DNA from: Limnanthes douglasii subsp. nivea
Taxonomy: Eukaryota > Streptophyta > Magnoliopsida > Brassicales > Limnanthaceae
Direction: 5' to 3'
Assembly: GCA_036936605.1 (NCBI GenBank)
Contig: JAUPFV010000002.1
Location: 248,951,305 to 249,015,304, forward strand
DNA length: 64,000 bases
This document shows, in pieces, positions 22,346 through 34,120 of the stretch. Position 1 is the stretch's first letter. Each line of letters begins with the position of its first letter. The notes beneath the pieces were generated by a model. It ran no database searches and was not told the DNA's origin. It worked only from the letters and a program-made list of their open reading frames with translations. A program made the position numbers and the translations under genes.

Positions 22346-22789
22346 ATTTCATTTCAACTAAGACATTCAGTTTTATTGTAAAATATTTTAGATATTTATA
22401 TTATAATTTTTTCTTTGTTTTCTTATGCAGCTTTCCATTACAACTGACACTCCATGTGCGAGGATACATTCGTGTTGACCAAAATTTTGTTCAGATGAAG
22501 TTAAAGGTTGGTCATTAACAAATAATTCTAACTGTAATAGATATGAAGAAATTATTAAACATAATTTCAAAGTAACCGATGTAGCCGCTTTTGTTCAATA
22601 CACGTGCACTGTTTTCTAAACTACTTATCATTGTAATCTATGTAATGTGTACGTTAGGTTTGACTTAAGAAACTTGTTTTTTTTAAATATTACTTTTATA
22701 TTTTTTTGATGTATTAGTTTCATGTTGTTGTTGTGCTAAGATTTGAAAAAAAAAACGGATGGTGGGGTATGAAATCTAATAAAGCTTCA

Positions 22790-23292
22790 AGATATTTTAA
22801 ATATTTTAGGATATATAGATCGTATGTAAATTATATACAACAGGTACGAAATGCTATTGCCAGTACAAAATTTTCATACCGACGTTTTGATTATTACAAC
22901 ATTCGCAAGGGTATCCTACACCATCGGTAAGTTATCGTAAAAACAATTCAAACTTGTTCAAAAATATTTAGGATATACAGATGGTATGTATTTTAGTTAC
23001 CGCCAGTATGGAATTTTTATTATCGGTGGTCTGTATATTACACCGGTAGTATATCCTACACCGGCCATATGATGTCGTAAAAAAACTTCAAACTTGTTTA
23101 AAACAATGCTTATTAAACAATGCTTTTTTTGTCGTTTACTTTCTCTCTCTACAAACTTAACACTTTTTTTACTTTATCTCTAGAAATCAGATTTATACGT
23201 AACATCAGCGGTGTAGAATTATTCTACCTTCGGCAGGATATTTTATCATTGATACATAATTTTGGTACCGATAGTCTGTCTATTACACCGTC
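22790..23292. repeat. dispersed ACCGGT-type motifs, right of the OTU-MULE transposase
   Basis: Further copies of the motif family seen at 19.3-19.8 kb: ttaccgccagtatgg, attatcggtggtctgtata, ttacaccggtagtata, ctacaccggcc, aatttggtaccgatagtctg. They continue through the duplication at 23293-23574 to about 23740. Copies lie in both orientations. Confidence 0.5.
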
Positions 23293-23574
23293 ATTAGAGT
23301 ACGATTATACCATCGGTTGAGTGTTGTGATCTTCATTTAACAAAACCTACTCTACCGGAGGTACCCCACTAACACGATGTGGGTATAGCGTCCACATTTC
23401 CCGTACATAAATTATACACATATGGTTGAATATATTAGAGTACGATTATACCATCGGTTGAGTGTTGTGATCTTCATTTAACAAAACCTACTCTACCGGA
23501 GGTACCCCACTAACACGATGTGGGTATAGCGTCCACATTTCCCGTACATAAATTATACACATATGGTTGAATAT
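23293..23574. repeat. perfect 141-bp tandem duplication
   Basis: Positions 23293-23433 and 23434-23574 are identical by direct reading, starting attagagtacgattatacca and ending tatggttgaatat. The unit holds ACCGGT-type motifs (taccatcggttg, ctctaccggaggtacc). Being identical within a heavily decayed region, the duplication is recent. Confidence 0.93.
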
Positions 23575-24029
23575 ATTACCGACAATGTCTAAATATTGTA
23601 CCACAGGTATAAGGTTTACCAAAAAATACTACGTTTGTTTGAAAAACGATTCGTCATAACGGCAGTGTAGAATTCTTTTACCATCGATACATTTTGAAAC
23701 GGCCAGTATAGGCGATATAGATAATATATCGGTAGTATGGTGGTCTTATGCCACACGGTTGTGTGGCTAATAAACAACACATCATAACCCAAAAACATAA
23801 AAAATAAATCATAAAAAATAAAAAACAACAACATTATATATTAAAAATAAACCATTCAATATAATATATGTTCATAAAAGAACATGACAATAGTTCAATA
23901 CGTAAAGGAAAACAAACTAAATACCATAAAAATACAAACTACTTAGAAATATACTTGAATGACAACTCTTTATTGATGTCGAAGAAAAGATTACATAATA
24001 TCAAAACATGTAAATAAGCCACGATTTAG

Positions 24030-25000
24030 TGTTTTTCATAACTTGGTTGGCAAAATATCTGACCTCATCTCTGCTGTCGTCAAGAGGTCGAACACTGTTT
24101 ATCGTATGAATTGCTTTTAATCCTAATACTCATCAAGAATAAGAGGAGTGATGACAGCCCAACTACACCTTTTCACGTAGTCATTGTATTGAGTCATCAT
24201 CAATTTGAGGTTTTGGGTAACGAGATGTGTTATATGACCCATACTATAATTGTAGTGGTCTTATTTCTTAATATTGTTTCTAACTTCATAGAATCTAGTG
24301 GTTTCTTGTGGATCCAATCAAATTGTCGCATCTATCCATCTGGGATGTTGGTCCCCGTAAGCTTTTCTGGAAACCAGCTAACAATCCTGAAGTATGATAT
24401 ACTATATTCTTTGTTAAACTGAGCGTGAAAAAAGAGAAACAGTCGTAGATAGAACAATCTAACAATCGATAAAGCCCTAAATATGTTTTATCGACAACTT
24501 CGACGCTTATCATATACCTCTATATAGTCATGAAAATTCACACATACCTCATGATGTCTCAAAAATTCGATCCATGCTCTCTAAAAATGAAATCAAATCT
24601 AGTTTTACGGAATTCTGACTAGTATCAGTGAAAATTATGCAACCAAATAATTACATGAAGTACGCACGTGCAACATGTACGACCATATCACCAGTAAAGT
24701 TCGTATTTTTATCCAAATACGGGTCTTCGGTATAGTGATGCTTGGGTAATGTACGATCAAAGTTAACCCTTTCTAGGCATCCGAATCCAAACATATAGCA
24801 TCCACTAAAACCCCCAATAAGTGAGCATAAACAATGTAATGATCACCGAATGTCTCACCAGGAGTGTGTTCGATTATTTTTTTCGACCATTGGGAGACCA
24901 CTAATGACAAACATAATTTCTAAAATGATACTCATTGCATCAAAAGAGAGCTACAAACTGTTAGTCACCTTGTTTAGTTACGCGTTTGAGGAAATCATAC
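24030..25000 (-). pseudogene. plant mobile domain (PMD) gene remnant
   Basis: On -, about 24700-24590 reads VARAYFM.LFGCIIFTDTSQNSVKLDLI, matching the conserved PMD stretch (RAY.L..IG..LFPD.S.NSV.L..L). Upstream on -, about 24860-24780 gives HYIVYAHLLGVLVDAICLDS, fitting the region before the motif G..L.LLQ.W in this domain only loosely. PMD proteins (relatives of MAIN/MAIL1) occur both as host genes and inside MULE and gypsy elements. The gene faces the OTU-MULE transposase, suggesting one element carried both. Multiple stops show it is dead. Confidence 0.55.
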
Positions 25001-26199
25001 TCAAGTGTTGAATGATTGGTCACAATAGAATTGATTTTATGATGTTCTTACCTGCTATCTGCTTGCCGATGACCTATTTGGATAACAGTCCATACATGAC
25101 ACGCATGTTAATACCTAACCAAGACTTTAAAAAAAGAAACAAAATCATACCAGACTAATATAAACCAAACCAAATAAAATAAATTACAATATATCATTAA
25201 ACTTACATTACCGATGTAGGTTTTGTAAGACTCGTGAAACTTATACTCTTAAAAAAGTATGATATTGTTTTGTGCCAAAAACATATTCTGAGATCGGGGT
25301 CGACAATGTTACTCAGTCATTGAGTATGAAATTTCGTAGGAATATTAGGCTCATTTTGTATTATCTTTCGATGTTTTTATAGCGGGAGCGAAACTAGGTG
25401 TTCTTTTAGGTCTTGGTACTTGTTGTTGCATTATAGCTTGGTAATTTTAAACCCACAAAGACCGCTCCGTATGCTCGGGATGTGCATACTCACTTGCAAT
25501 AGTTTTAGGGGACCTATTACCGATTTCCTCGGTTTGTGAGGCAAGATGGCGTTTTGATCATCTTTTTTCCTTTTCATAAGCATCTTTGATACTCATCAAT
25601 ATTTTCTCAGGCTTCAATACAAACAAGGCATTTGGTAAATGCGTCAAAAATTAGAAATAGTAGAGTATTAGCTCGTACCTCTAATATGATCTCGATGACA
25701 CTGGCGGTGCCAAAAACATATGTTTGGCACTATCAGTGTCATCCATACCATACTAAAGAGGTGAAGTATTAGAAATAACCTTTATTTCAGCCTCGTCGGT
25801 TGCATATTAACGACAACGTCAGCGGTACAGGTCATTCATACTCTACTCCTGGTGCTCAAGAAGCGTCACAATATCTAGCTATTGTGCAACATCCAAAATT
25901 AGTTAAATTTATATTTTACACATAAATTGATTCAAAACTAAAAATAAATTAAATAAAAAATAAGAAGAATATTTATTATTTTTCCTTGCCCATCGATGAA
26001 AAGGTTTTCTTAGTGAGAGTAATAAGAGGTCGATTATTATGTTTTTTTGTTTTTGTTTTTTAAGAGGGAATGTAAATGTTTTTTAACATGGAAGAGGGAG
26101 ATGATAATGTTTATAAATAAGAGAAGTTAGTATACGGATGAAAAAATTAGTTTTTATACATGAATATTTTTGGAATAAAATAAGAACTCAACTTAATTA
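25001..26199. other. decayed MULE/PMD flank with a few ACCGGT-type motifs
   Basis: Mostly stop-rich sequence that may hold the 5' part of the - strand PMD gene. Motif-like sequences appear at about 25690 (actggcggtgcc) and 25800-25850 (gtcagcggtacagg). No terminal inverted repeat or target duplication is recognisable, so the right edge of the MULE is unknown. Confidence 0.4.
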
Positions 26200-26577
26200 T
26201 GATAAGGTTTAAATTGGCTTGGAGGTTATTTAGGTAATTATGTTGATGGTGTAATAGGTTGAAGACATAACATAGAGAAATAATTGAGTTATTATATTAC
26301 ATGTTTATAGAGATATAGTCCAACCCTCTTAAATGTTGTTGCTCAGAGCATCTATAGGTTAACTTTGCGTTAACAAACTAAATGGGTCCAGTCATGATTA
26401 TAGACCAAGCCTAAAAACCGAAAATCTCATTTAACATGAAATAATAAGTAAGAAAGTATTAAAAAGTATTAAATACATTTATATTCTAATTACTAAGTCA
26501 AAACAAATGTATAGTTGTTTCCCTAAGTGAGGGCTGAACCTCGAATAATTCTGATCCTATCACTACTACCACGCTCA
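26200..26577 (-). repeat. 3' LTR of element C
   Basis: Begins tgataaggtttaaattggc on + and aligns throughout with 37838-38206 (tgataagatttgaattggt), for instance ggaggttatttaggtaa, taaaaagtattaaata and cactactacc. Similarity may run another 20-30 bp past the stated end, so the boundary is approximate. No target duplication was identified. Confidence 0.82.
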
Positions 26578-26797
26578 AATATTTATGATTACCATCAACT
26601 AACCTCCAGACCCCTCTCAAAGACATTTTGAGAGGGCTAACTGATAAATATCTGAATCGCATTGGTTTATTTTTCCAAATATGATTTTTGAGTATTTTTT
26701 AAGTGTGGTAGTGAATTTATTTGACCTGCATCCGGTGGCATAATCTGAAGACGGTTACGATCCAAAAGTCTTAGTTTTTAACGAGTTATTTTTTCAT

Positions 26798-26820
26798 GAC
26801 ACGTGTCACTTCTTGATTGG
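26798..26820 (+). promoter_or_regulatory. conserved G-box/CCAAT module of the element C accessory gene
   Basis: gacacgtgtc, 6 bp, then tgattgg: the same two motifs with the same spacing and orientation as 6844-6866 in element B. A TATA-like cttatatataag lies about 130 bp further (about 26948-26960), then a gagagagaaa leader, and the gene's former start at 27125. Confidence 0.75.
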
Positions 26821-27124
26821 AGCCACAAATTTGTTTTACCCTAGGTAAGGTTAGCCAATCGATAGGATATTTTTCCACTTCTCTAGAATTATATAGCCGT
26901 TAGTAGCGCTTCTACTTTCCTAGTCGGACACTCAAGAGTTTTCTACAACTTATATATAAGTTTTTTCTTCATTTTCACACTTTAAAATTTTTTAGAGAGA
27001 GAAAATTTACACTATAGATAGAGAAACTATTTTTTGTCATTGATATTTAGTTTACCACCGATGATATTTTCTTTTCCTCCACCGTTTCTTCCACCGTAAA
27101 TTATTTTTCTCCGGTAGCAGTTCG

Positions 27125-29940
27125 ATGTTTGTATCTTCACCGCTAGAAACATATTAACCGAAAATGGTTGTTTAAATTTGTCTAAACTGGACGAATAAAA
27201 TAAAGATGCAATGGTTGTTGTTGGGTTACCTGCCTCCTCAAGAATTGTTGTAGTAGCTCAATATATCGACTACAAAGGAGTTTATATCCTTACAATAGAC
27301 GTAATATTCCTTTTGAACGCTTTTCAACTGCTCAGTTGTTCACTTCTCACAGTCGTTCTTCTAAGTCATCTCGATCACAAGTCGCCATCAGTAATCAGAT
27401 TTTTTCATCTTTCAGATCAATGGGTTTCGATTCCGAAGAAAACACTCTTTGTAGAGTGGACACACAATCTTAGGGAAAAACTAATCATATTTAAGAGACA
27501 GGGTCAGCGCAGTAGAAGGAACCTTCCAACAATCTTCTCTCATATTAACAAAATCCGAACAAGAAAGAAAACCTTGCATCTCTATCCCCTAAATCCTCTT
27601 AGCATGACGAAGTTATTCATCAACTATAAAATGAAGAGGAGAACATTAACACTCTGCCAATTAAACCTTAAGGATCTGGTCCAAGGGTCATCGAAGAAAA
27701 TATGGAGGATGTTAGTGAAGATGCTCCCATTTGAAGAACAAACACAGTATAGGTGGCAAGCGCAAGGTAAAGCCCTCGAAATAGAATCTGAAGCAATTCC
27801 ACCCTCGTTGGTCGGACGCGTCGAACTTAACTTTACAAAGGTAAGCGTCAAATAATTTTTAACTCTCGATAAAGTTCCATATGTTTATTTTCACGAGACA
27901 GAGTTAGAGGCTATTCGGGCCAAGTGGGAGTTTCTCGTTGTAGTTAAGGTAAAGATGCCCCAACCTGGAGAGACTCCAATGAGATGCGGTCATAGGGAGT
28001 TAGTGGTTTATACTGATCTGTCAACTGGGGCCTCTGGTTCCCCTTGGACCCTGAGATTGTATTCTATTTTAGCTTTGTATGGTTATTTCCAAGCCAGTCG
28101 AGTCTGAATGAATGGTTTATATAAATGGCATGCATCATAGCATCTAGGCCATCTAAAAGTCTGATGTCAAAGGAGCAGCTACCCGTTATTACGGAGTTAT
28201 ACCGCAACTCTTGAATCCCCTTTTACTACCTTAACACGGGGAATTACTACGAACTGGTGGATGATTTGTTGAAGGCATATAAAATATAAAAGACGCAATT
28301 CCTCTTCATCAGTGGTTGGTGATAGAATGGTAGTAAATCTTCTCTCAGGGTAATCCGAGCCAACTTACCAGATACTAGAAGAATACAGGTAAGTCTCTTC
28401 GAAATTATATTTGACCTTTTATTTTTCCCTCTGGATATTTTATTATTTTCCTCTAAATTCTTTCATTTATCATCCATTTTAAAGACCTATTTACACCACA
28501 TGGCCGATGCGAATGTCACGTTTAAGAGTTTGAAGCAATGGTTGGAAGCGAAATGGTCTAACGGCTTTCATTAGTGCTTCATTCCTGCAAACTTTGTTCG
28601 AAGTCACCTTTAGAGGACTAATCCCGAACTTGAGTTGACATGGGAGTAGTTTTTCACTCCTCATCAACCCTCTATTATTCTAAAGAGAACATAAGTTATT
28701 AATAGCAAAGTATATATTCCAACCAAGAACAAGGCCCTAGTCATCAGACCAAAAATGATAATAAAAACAATGAAGTCTTATTAAAAATTGTTGCGAAAGT
28801 TGGAACTAACGAGCAACTAAATAAGATTGATCAAGCCTTATTACCTGCCGTTTCTGCCATTATCCAGGGACTTGATGTACCATCAAAGCCTCATGTTTCC
28901 AAGAAAAATAAAACACATAAGAGGGGCGAGCAAGGCAGTGATAAAAGAGACAATAAGATAAATTAACCCTCGATTAGTTTGGAGATTGTATTTTCTCCAA
29001 AAATTACTCCTCCAACGATCCCTACTATTGAACTTCCACAAACCGTGGTATCTTAGCCTTCTTATCCATTGCCCTTCCCCACTTAAGAGGCATACAGTTG
29101 GAGATTTCAATCCAAAATAAAATATCGGGGGATCTGAATTCGACGCTTCTGAGATCAGCTTCCCAGAATCTACAAGCCATGCCACTGCTGTAGTGTTGGA
29201 AGGTGTTCCCTTTAAATTATCAAATGAGAATGACGTACTGGGGTATTTGATGTTGAACTATGTAAGGCCGATCATCGAGATGAAGAGAGAAGTGAGGTCT
29301 AATAATGAAACCATTGCTTCTTTTCAAGAAGAGAACAAAAATCAGAAGGCTTCTATCGAAGAGGAAAATGCTAAAGTCGACAGTTTATTCGAAGAGTTCA
29401 AATCAATTTAAGAAGAGTTGGTCAAGGTAAAGTCTAACCATAAATAGATACAATCTAATTTTGAAAAACTGTAATCATCCCCCTTTTGGAAAACACTTTA
29501 CCGAAGGATCATCAAACTACTGACAAGAGAACCATTGAACGCTTATTAAGTGAGAAAAATAGTCAGGAGACTCTTGTCAAATTGTATGAATATGAAGTGG
29601 ATTCTCTCAAGCTGAAATCTACATAAGAGGCCGATGATTCTATAGATGTATATGTCGACGCAGTTATAGATTTCATACACAAACGAGACGCTTTAACCAA
29701 ATCAGATATGGTGCTAGAATTCCATAAGAAATTCCCTACATTAGTCATCCGATTTTTGTGGGGACTTGTCTCAGATAATTTGCTGCCCCCTGATATGCCC
29801 ATAATTAATCAAAGGTCTTTTGCGAAGGCTAACTTGGTGATGGCTCTGCTGGTAGCGATGAAGGAGATTCTGAGGGTGGGAGTTTGGAAGAAAACGAAGA
29901 AGAAGGAAACAACGACGGGAACGAGCCCAAAGATAAATAG
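27125..29940 (+). pseudogene. antisense accessory gene remnant of element C
   Basis: Collinear with the gene of B. Near the start, after a short insertion, TARNILTENGCLNLSKL matches B's TARTVLIKGGWLNLSEL, and GLPASSRIVVV matches GLPSSPVERPV. At 27960-28330, ETPMRC, a decayed PWTLRLYSILALYGYF, IPFYYLNTGNYYELVDDLL and TQFLFISG follow B's FPFYHFNMGNDLKAVDDLL and SQFLFVSG. After the intron, NGFH.CFIPANFVRSHL and LELTWE match FHKAFTAGNLARSHL and DLTWEEF. A coiled coil (29193-29411) and SDMVLEFHKKFPTLVIRFLW (29705-29764) close it. Stops and frameshifts are numerous. Confidence 0.8.
28389..28484 (+). other. intron in the element C accessory gene remnant
   Basis: Donor atacag|gtaagt and acceptor ttttaaag|acc, 96 bp, T-rich. 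It lies between the TQFLFISG segment and the NGFH.CFIPANF segment, the same place as in B and A. Confidence 0.65.
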
Positions 29941-30194
29941 ACTTATATTCTATTGTATCGTGCAAGTCGTTGTTGAATACAAGACATTTTGTAATAGAGT
30001 CTGAAACTTTGTGTAAATTATTTGGTATGCCAAAGAACTTTTGTTGTTTTTCAACTTGAATTTTGTCCAATTCTTGGGTTTCCCAAGGTGTTTTGAAATT
30101 TTCATTTATCTTTACAACTTTATCTTATTTTCTTACGTTTTTTTATTTTTATTCCTTAATTCATTTTATTCAAATGGAAACAAGGTTAATACAT

Positions 30195-30500
30195 AATCTA
30201 TTTGAAGGTAATCTATTAGAAGGCATACAAAATATAACATATACAAGCCATTCGAAGGTAATCCATTGGAAAGGATCCAAAATTTATCATACACAAGCTA
30301 TTCGAAGGTAATCCATTCGAAGACATATAAAATTTAACATACACAAGTCATTCGAAGGTAATCTATACGAAGGTATATAAGATTTACGTAAACAAGCCAT
30401 TCGAAGGTAATGCATTCGAAGACATATAAAATTTAACCTACACCAGGCATTCGAAGGTAGTCCATTCGAAGGAATATAAGATTTACCTACACAATCTACC
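30195..30500. repeat. 50-bp tandem repeat, six units, at the gene junction of element C
   Basis: Units start near 30201, 30251, 30301, 30351, 30400 and 30450. Each has ttcgaaggtaatccattcga, then an aggcatataaaatttaacat-like stretch and acaca. It sits between the 3' ends of the accessory gene and pol, like the repeats of A and B, but with a different sequence. Confidence 0.88.
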
Positions 30501-30539
30501 TCAATAGAAAAATTCTTTTAACGCAAAGATAGTATATTA

Positions 30540-32570
30540 ATAATGATTTGGACACCTCGTTAAAACCTTCCCGAGCCACCAGGGTAGGAAAGAGTATGCT
30601 CTCAAATATTTATATTAATTAAAAACAGAGTAAATATGTACAAAAAATATTTACTCAAGGTACAAACTTAAATGTTCGACGTTCCACGGGTGCCTCAAAG
30701 GATTTATTTTTTTATCAACTAATCGATACATTCCTCGTTTAATCTTTTCACATAAAGTGTATCGTCATTCCCAATTTGGCGCCAACTTTCCGAATTTCAT
30801 GTCACTAGTGTGTAAAAATACTTTTCTCAAACCTTTATCCCCTACTTCAAATTCTATTATTCATATCTTATATGCATATATGCTTCTAATTAAACCTTGA
30901 TAGTACACTGTTGTTAAATAGGCTTTGATTTTAGTTTTGGATAAAATCTAGCTGAGCTTTTACTCTAGTTTCATCATCTTTTTCCGTAGAATTTTGAACC
31001 CTTAATTAAGGGAGAGTATACTATATTGGTTTTATTTCATCCATCCCATGGACCAAGGAAAAAAGAGATTTTTGTGTTGCAGTATGTGGAGAAGTTCGAT
31101 AGGCCTATACTACTTCTTGTAAGTAATCTGGCCATTTGCTTGAGGCTAAAAAGGTGAAGATAAACAATGGTGAATTCCTCTTTATGTACAAAAAAATTCC
31201 ATGTTTATTATCAAATTGAGGCCCATTATTTGTTGTAATACTTCTAGGAATTATGAATCTGCAACATACGTGGAAAATGATAAACTTGATTACTGAAGTA
31301 GTCCCAGAGAGAGGTGCAGCCTCCACCTATTTAGAGATATAATCTACTGCCATGATAATTGGTTTGAGACCCTCAAGTAGCCATTGTTAAGGGTCCAACC
31401 AAATAAAGCCGCCATCTCTCAAAATGTACTACTTCAGATATTGAATTTGTAGGAACTAATGGTACATGTATTACATTTCCAAATCTTTAGCATCCATCAT
31501 GATGGATAACTAGTAATATTCTGCGAACAAAACCCTTCTAGTCAAAGATTTGTAGCCATAATGGACAGAGCTTTCCCCATCTTGTAATTCATATAGAATT
31601 ACCTAGGAGTTGCAGATATAAGGAAGCGCAATAAAGAATTTCTAAAACATTTCTTGTAGAGGACCCTCTTAAAACCAAAAACCCATGTGCTTTAAACTTT
31701 AATTTCTTACATAGGATTTTATTTTCATGAAAGCTTCCTTTAATAATGAATTTTTGGATCTCATACCTTAAATCTTAGTTGGTTGTTGTAGATGTGTTAT
31801 GGAAGGGCATTCATGTATCAAAATCCAATGATATGCTTCGGAATACGGAAGAGTGAGTAAAGAGTCAGCCATTAAATTTTCAGCTCTTGGGGCATGCTCA
31901 TACTTCACTCATTTAAAGAAGGCAGTTGTTTCTCTTAAACCTTGCAAATATGTTACCAAATATTACTTTCTTGTTTGAGATTTTACTTGAGCTTGATGTA
32001 TGAGCAGATGTGAATTACTTAGCAATTAGATTCTCTTCGCACCGCATATTTGAGCGAGCCTTAAACCAGCTATTGCTGCTTATTATTCAGCTTCATTATT
32101 CAATGAATTAAAACAACAACGTATAGCTTAGTACATTGAGTTTCCAAAAGGGGAGAGTATATATATTCATACCCTACAACCCATCATACTATATCCTCCA
32201 TATTTTTGGATTACCTATTCTTTCCTAGGTTTGTTGATAGGAGATTTCACATAGGGTCACCCCAAATGGAACTCAACCAATAACTCATCCATAACTTGGG
32301 CTTTGATTGTTGTTCGAGGAGCAAAATAGATATCATAATGACCCAATTTCACTGACCAGTTGGCCATCCGACCTGATACATCCGGTTTTCGCAGCATACT
32401 TTTAAGTGGAAAAGAAGTTCGAACCTTGATGGAATGCGCTTGAAAATAGGGCCTCATTTTTCTGGGTGCTATTACCAAGTCTAAGGCTACATTTTCCAGC
32501 CTTAAATATATTTTCCCGTCATCTAATAAGCTTATTCTAATATAATAAACTAGGTGAGGATAATTTTCAA
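30540..32570 (-). pseudogene. integrase and RNase H remnants of element C (first copy)
   Basis: On -, 31326-31105 reads MEAAPLSGTTSVIKF, HVCCRF and TTNNGPQFDN (integrase core with D changed to N), then LASSKWPDYLQEVV, with most of the region after NGPQFDN deleted. Further along, about 32150-31850 carries aRNH pieces and 32478-32257 RNase H pieces (APRKMRPYFQAHSIKVRTS). The section 31021-32570 is the first unit of a tandem duplication. Confidence 0.75.
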
Positions 32571-34120
32571 CTATATTGGTTTTATTTCATCCATCCCATG
32601 GACCAAGGAAAAAAGAGATTTGTGTGTTGCAGTATGTGGAGAAGTTCGATAGGCCTATACTATTTCTTGTAAGTAATCTGGCCATTTGCTTGAGGCTAAA
32701 AAGGTGAAGATAAACAATGGTAAATTCCTCTTTATGTACAAAAAAATTCCATGTTTATTATCAAATTGAGGCCCATTATTTGTTGTAATACTTCTAGGAA
32801 TTATGAATCTGCAACATACGTGGAAAATGATAAACTTGATTACTGAAGTAGTCCCAGAGAGAGGTGCAGCCTCCACCTATTTAGAGATATAATCCACTGC
32901 CATGATAATTGGTTTGAGACCCTCAAGTAGCCATTGTTAAGGGTCCAACCAAATAAAGTCGCCATCTCTCAAAATGTACTACTTCAGATATTGAATTTGT
33001 AGGAACTAATGGTACATGTATTACATTTCCAAATCTTTAGCATCCATCATGATGGATAACTAGTAATATTCTGCGAACAAAACCCTTCTAGTCAAAGATT
33101 TGTAGCCATAATGGACAGAGCTTTCCCCATCTTGTAATTCATATAGAATTACCTAGGAGTTGCAGATATAAGGAAGCGCAATAAAGGATTTCTAAAACAT
33201 TTCTTGTAGAGGACCATCTTAAAACCAAAAACCCATGTGTTTTAAACTTTAATTTCTTACATAGGATTTTATTTTCATGAAAGCTTCCTTTAATAATGAA
33301 TTTTTGGATCTCATACCTTAAATCTTAGTTGGTTGTTGTAGATGTGTTATGGAAGGGCATTCATGTATCAAAATCCAATGATATGCTTCGGAATACGGAA
33401 GAGTGAGTAAAGAGTCAGCCATTAAATTTTCAGCTCTTGGCGCATGCTCATACTTCACTCATTTAAAGAAGGCAGTTGTTTCTCTTAAACCTTGCAAATA
33501 CGTTACCAAATATTATTTTCTTGTTTGAGATTTTACTTGAGCTTGATGTATGAGCAGATGTGAATTACTTAGCAATTAGATTCTCTTCGCACCGCATATT
33601 TGAGCGAGCCTTAAACCAGCTATTGCTGCTTATTATTCAGCTTCATTATTCAATGAATTAAAACCACACCGTATAGCTTAGTACATTGAGTTTCCAAAAG
33701 GGGAGAGTATATATATTCATACCCCACAACCCATCATACTATATCCTCCATATTTTTGGATTACCTATTCTTTCCTAGGTTTGTTGATAGGAGATTTCAC
33801 ATAGGGTCACCCCAAATGGAACTCAACCAATAAGTCATCCATAACTTGGGCTTTGATTGTTGTTCGAGGAGAGAAATCGATATCATAATGCCCCAATTTC
33901 ACTGACCAGTTGGCCATCCGACCCGATACATCCGGTTTTCGCAGCATACTTTTAAGTGGAAAAGAAGTTCGAACCTTGATGGAATGCGCTTGAAAATAGG
34001 GCCTCATTTTTCTGGGTGCTATTACCAAGTCTAAGGCTGCATTTTCCAGCCTTAAATATATTTTCCCGTCATCTAATAAGATTATTCTAATATAATAAAC
34101 TAGGTGAGGATAATTTTCAA
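31021..34120. repeat. 1550-bp tandem duplication inside element C
   Basis: 31021-32570 and 32571-34120 are two copies in direct orientation with no net length difference and only scattered single-base changes (for example agatttttgtg/agatttgtgtg near the start, gggcatgctc/gcgcatgctc near 31890/33440). The junction is seen where taattttcaactatattgg (32560-32580) joins the end of the unit to its start; the second unit instead continues into ctttccaaac. The duplication includes integrase, aRNH and part of RNase H. Confidence 0.93.
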
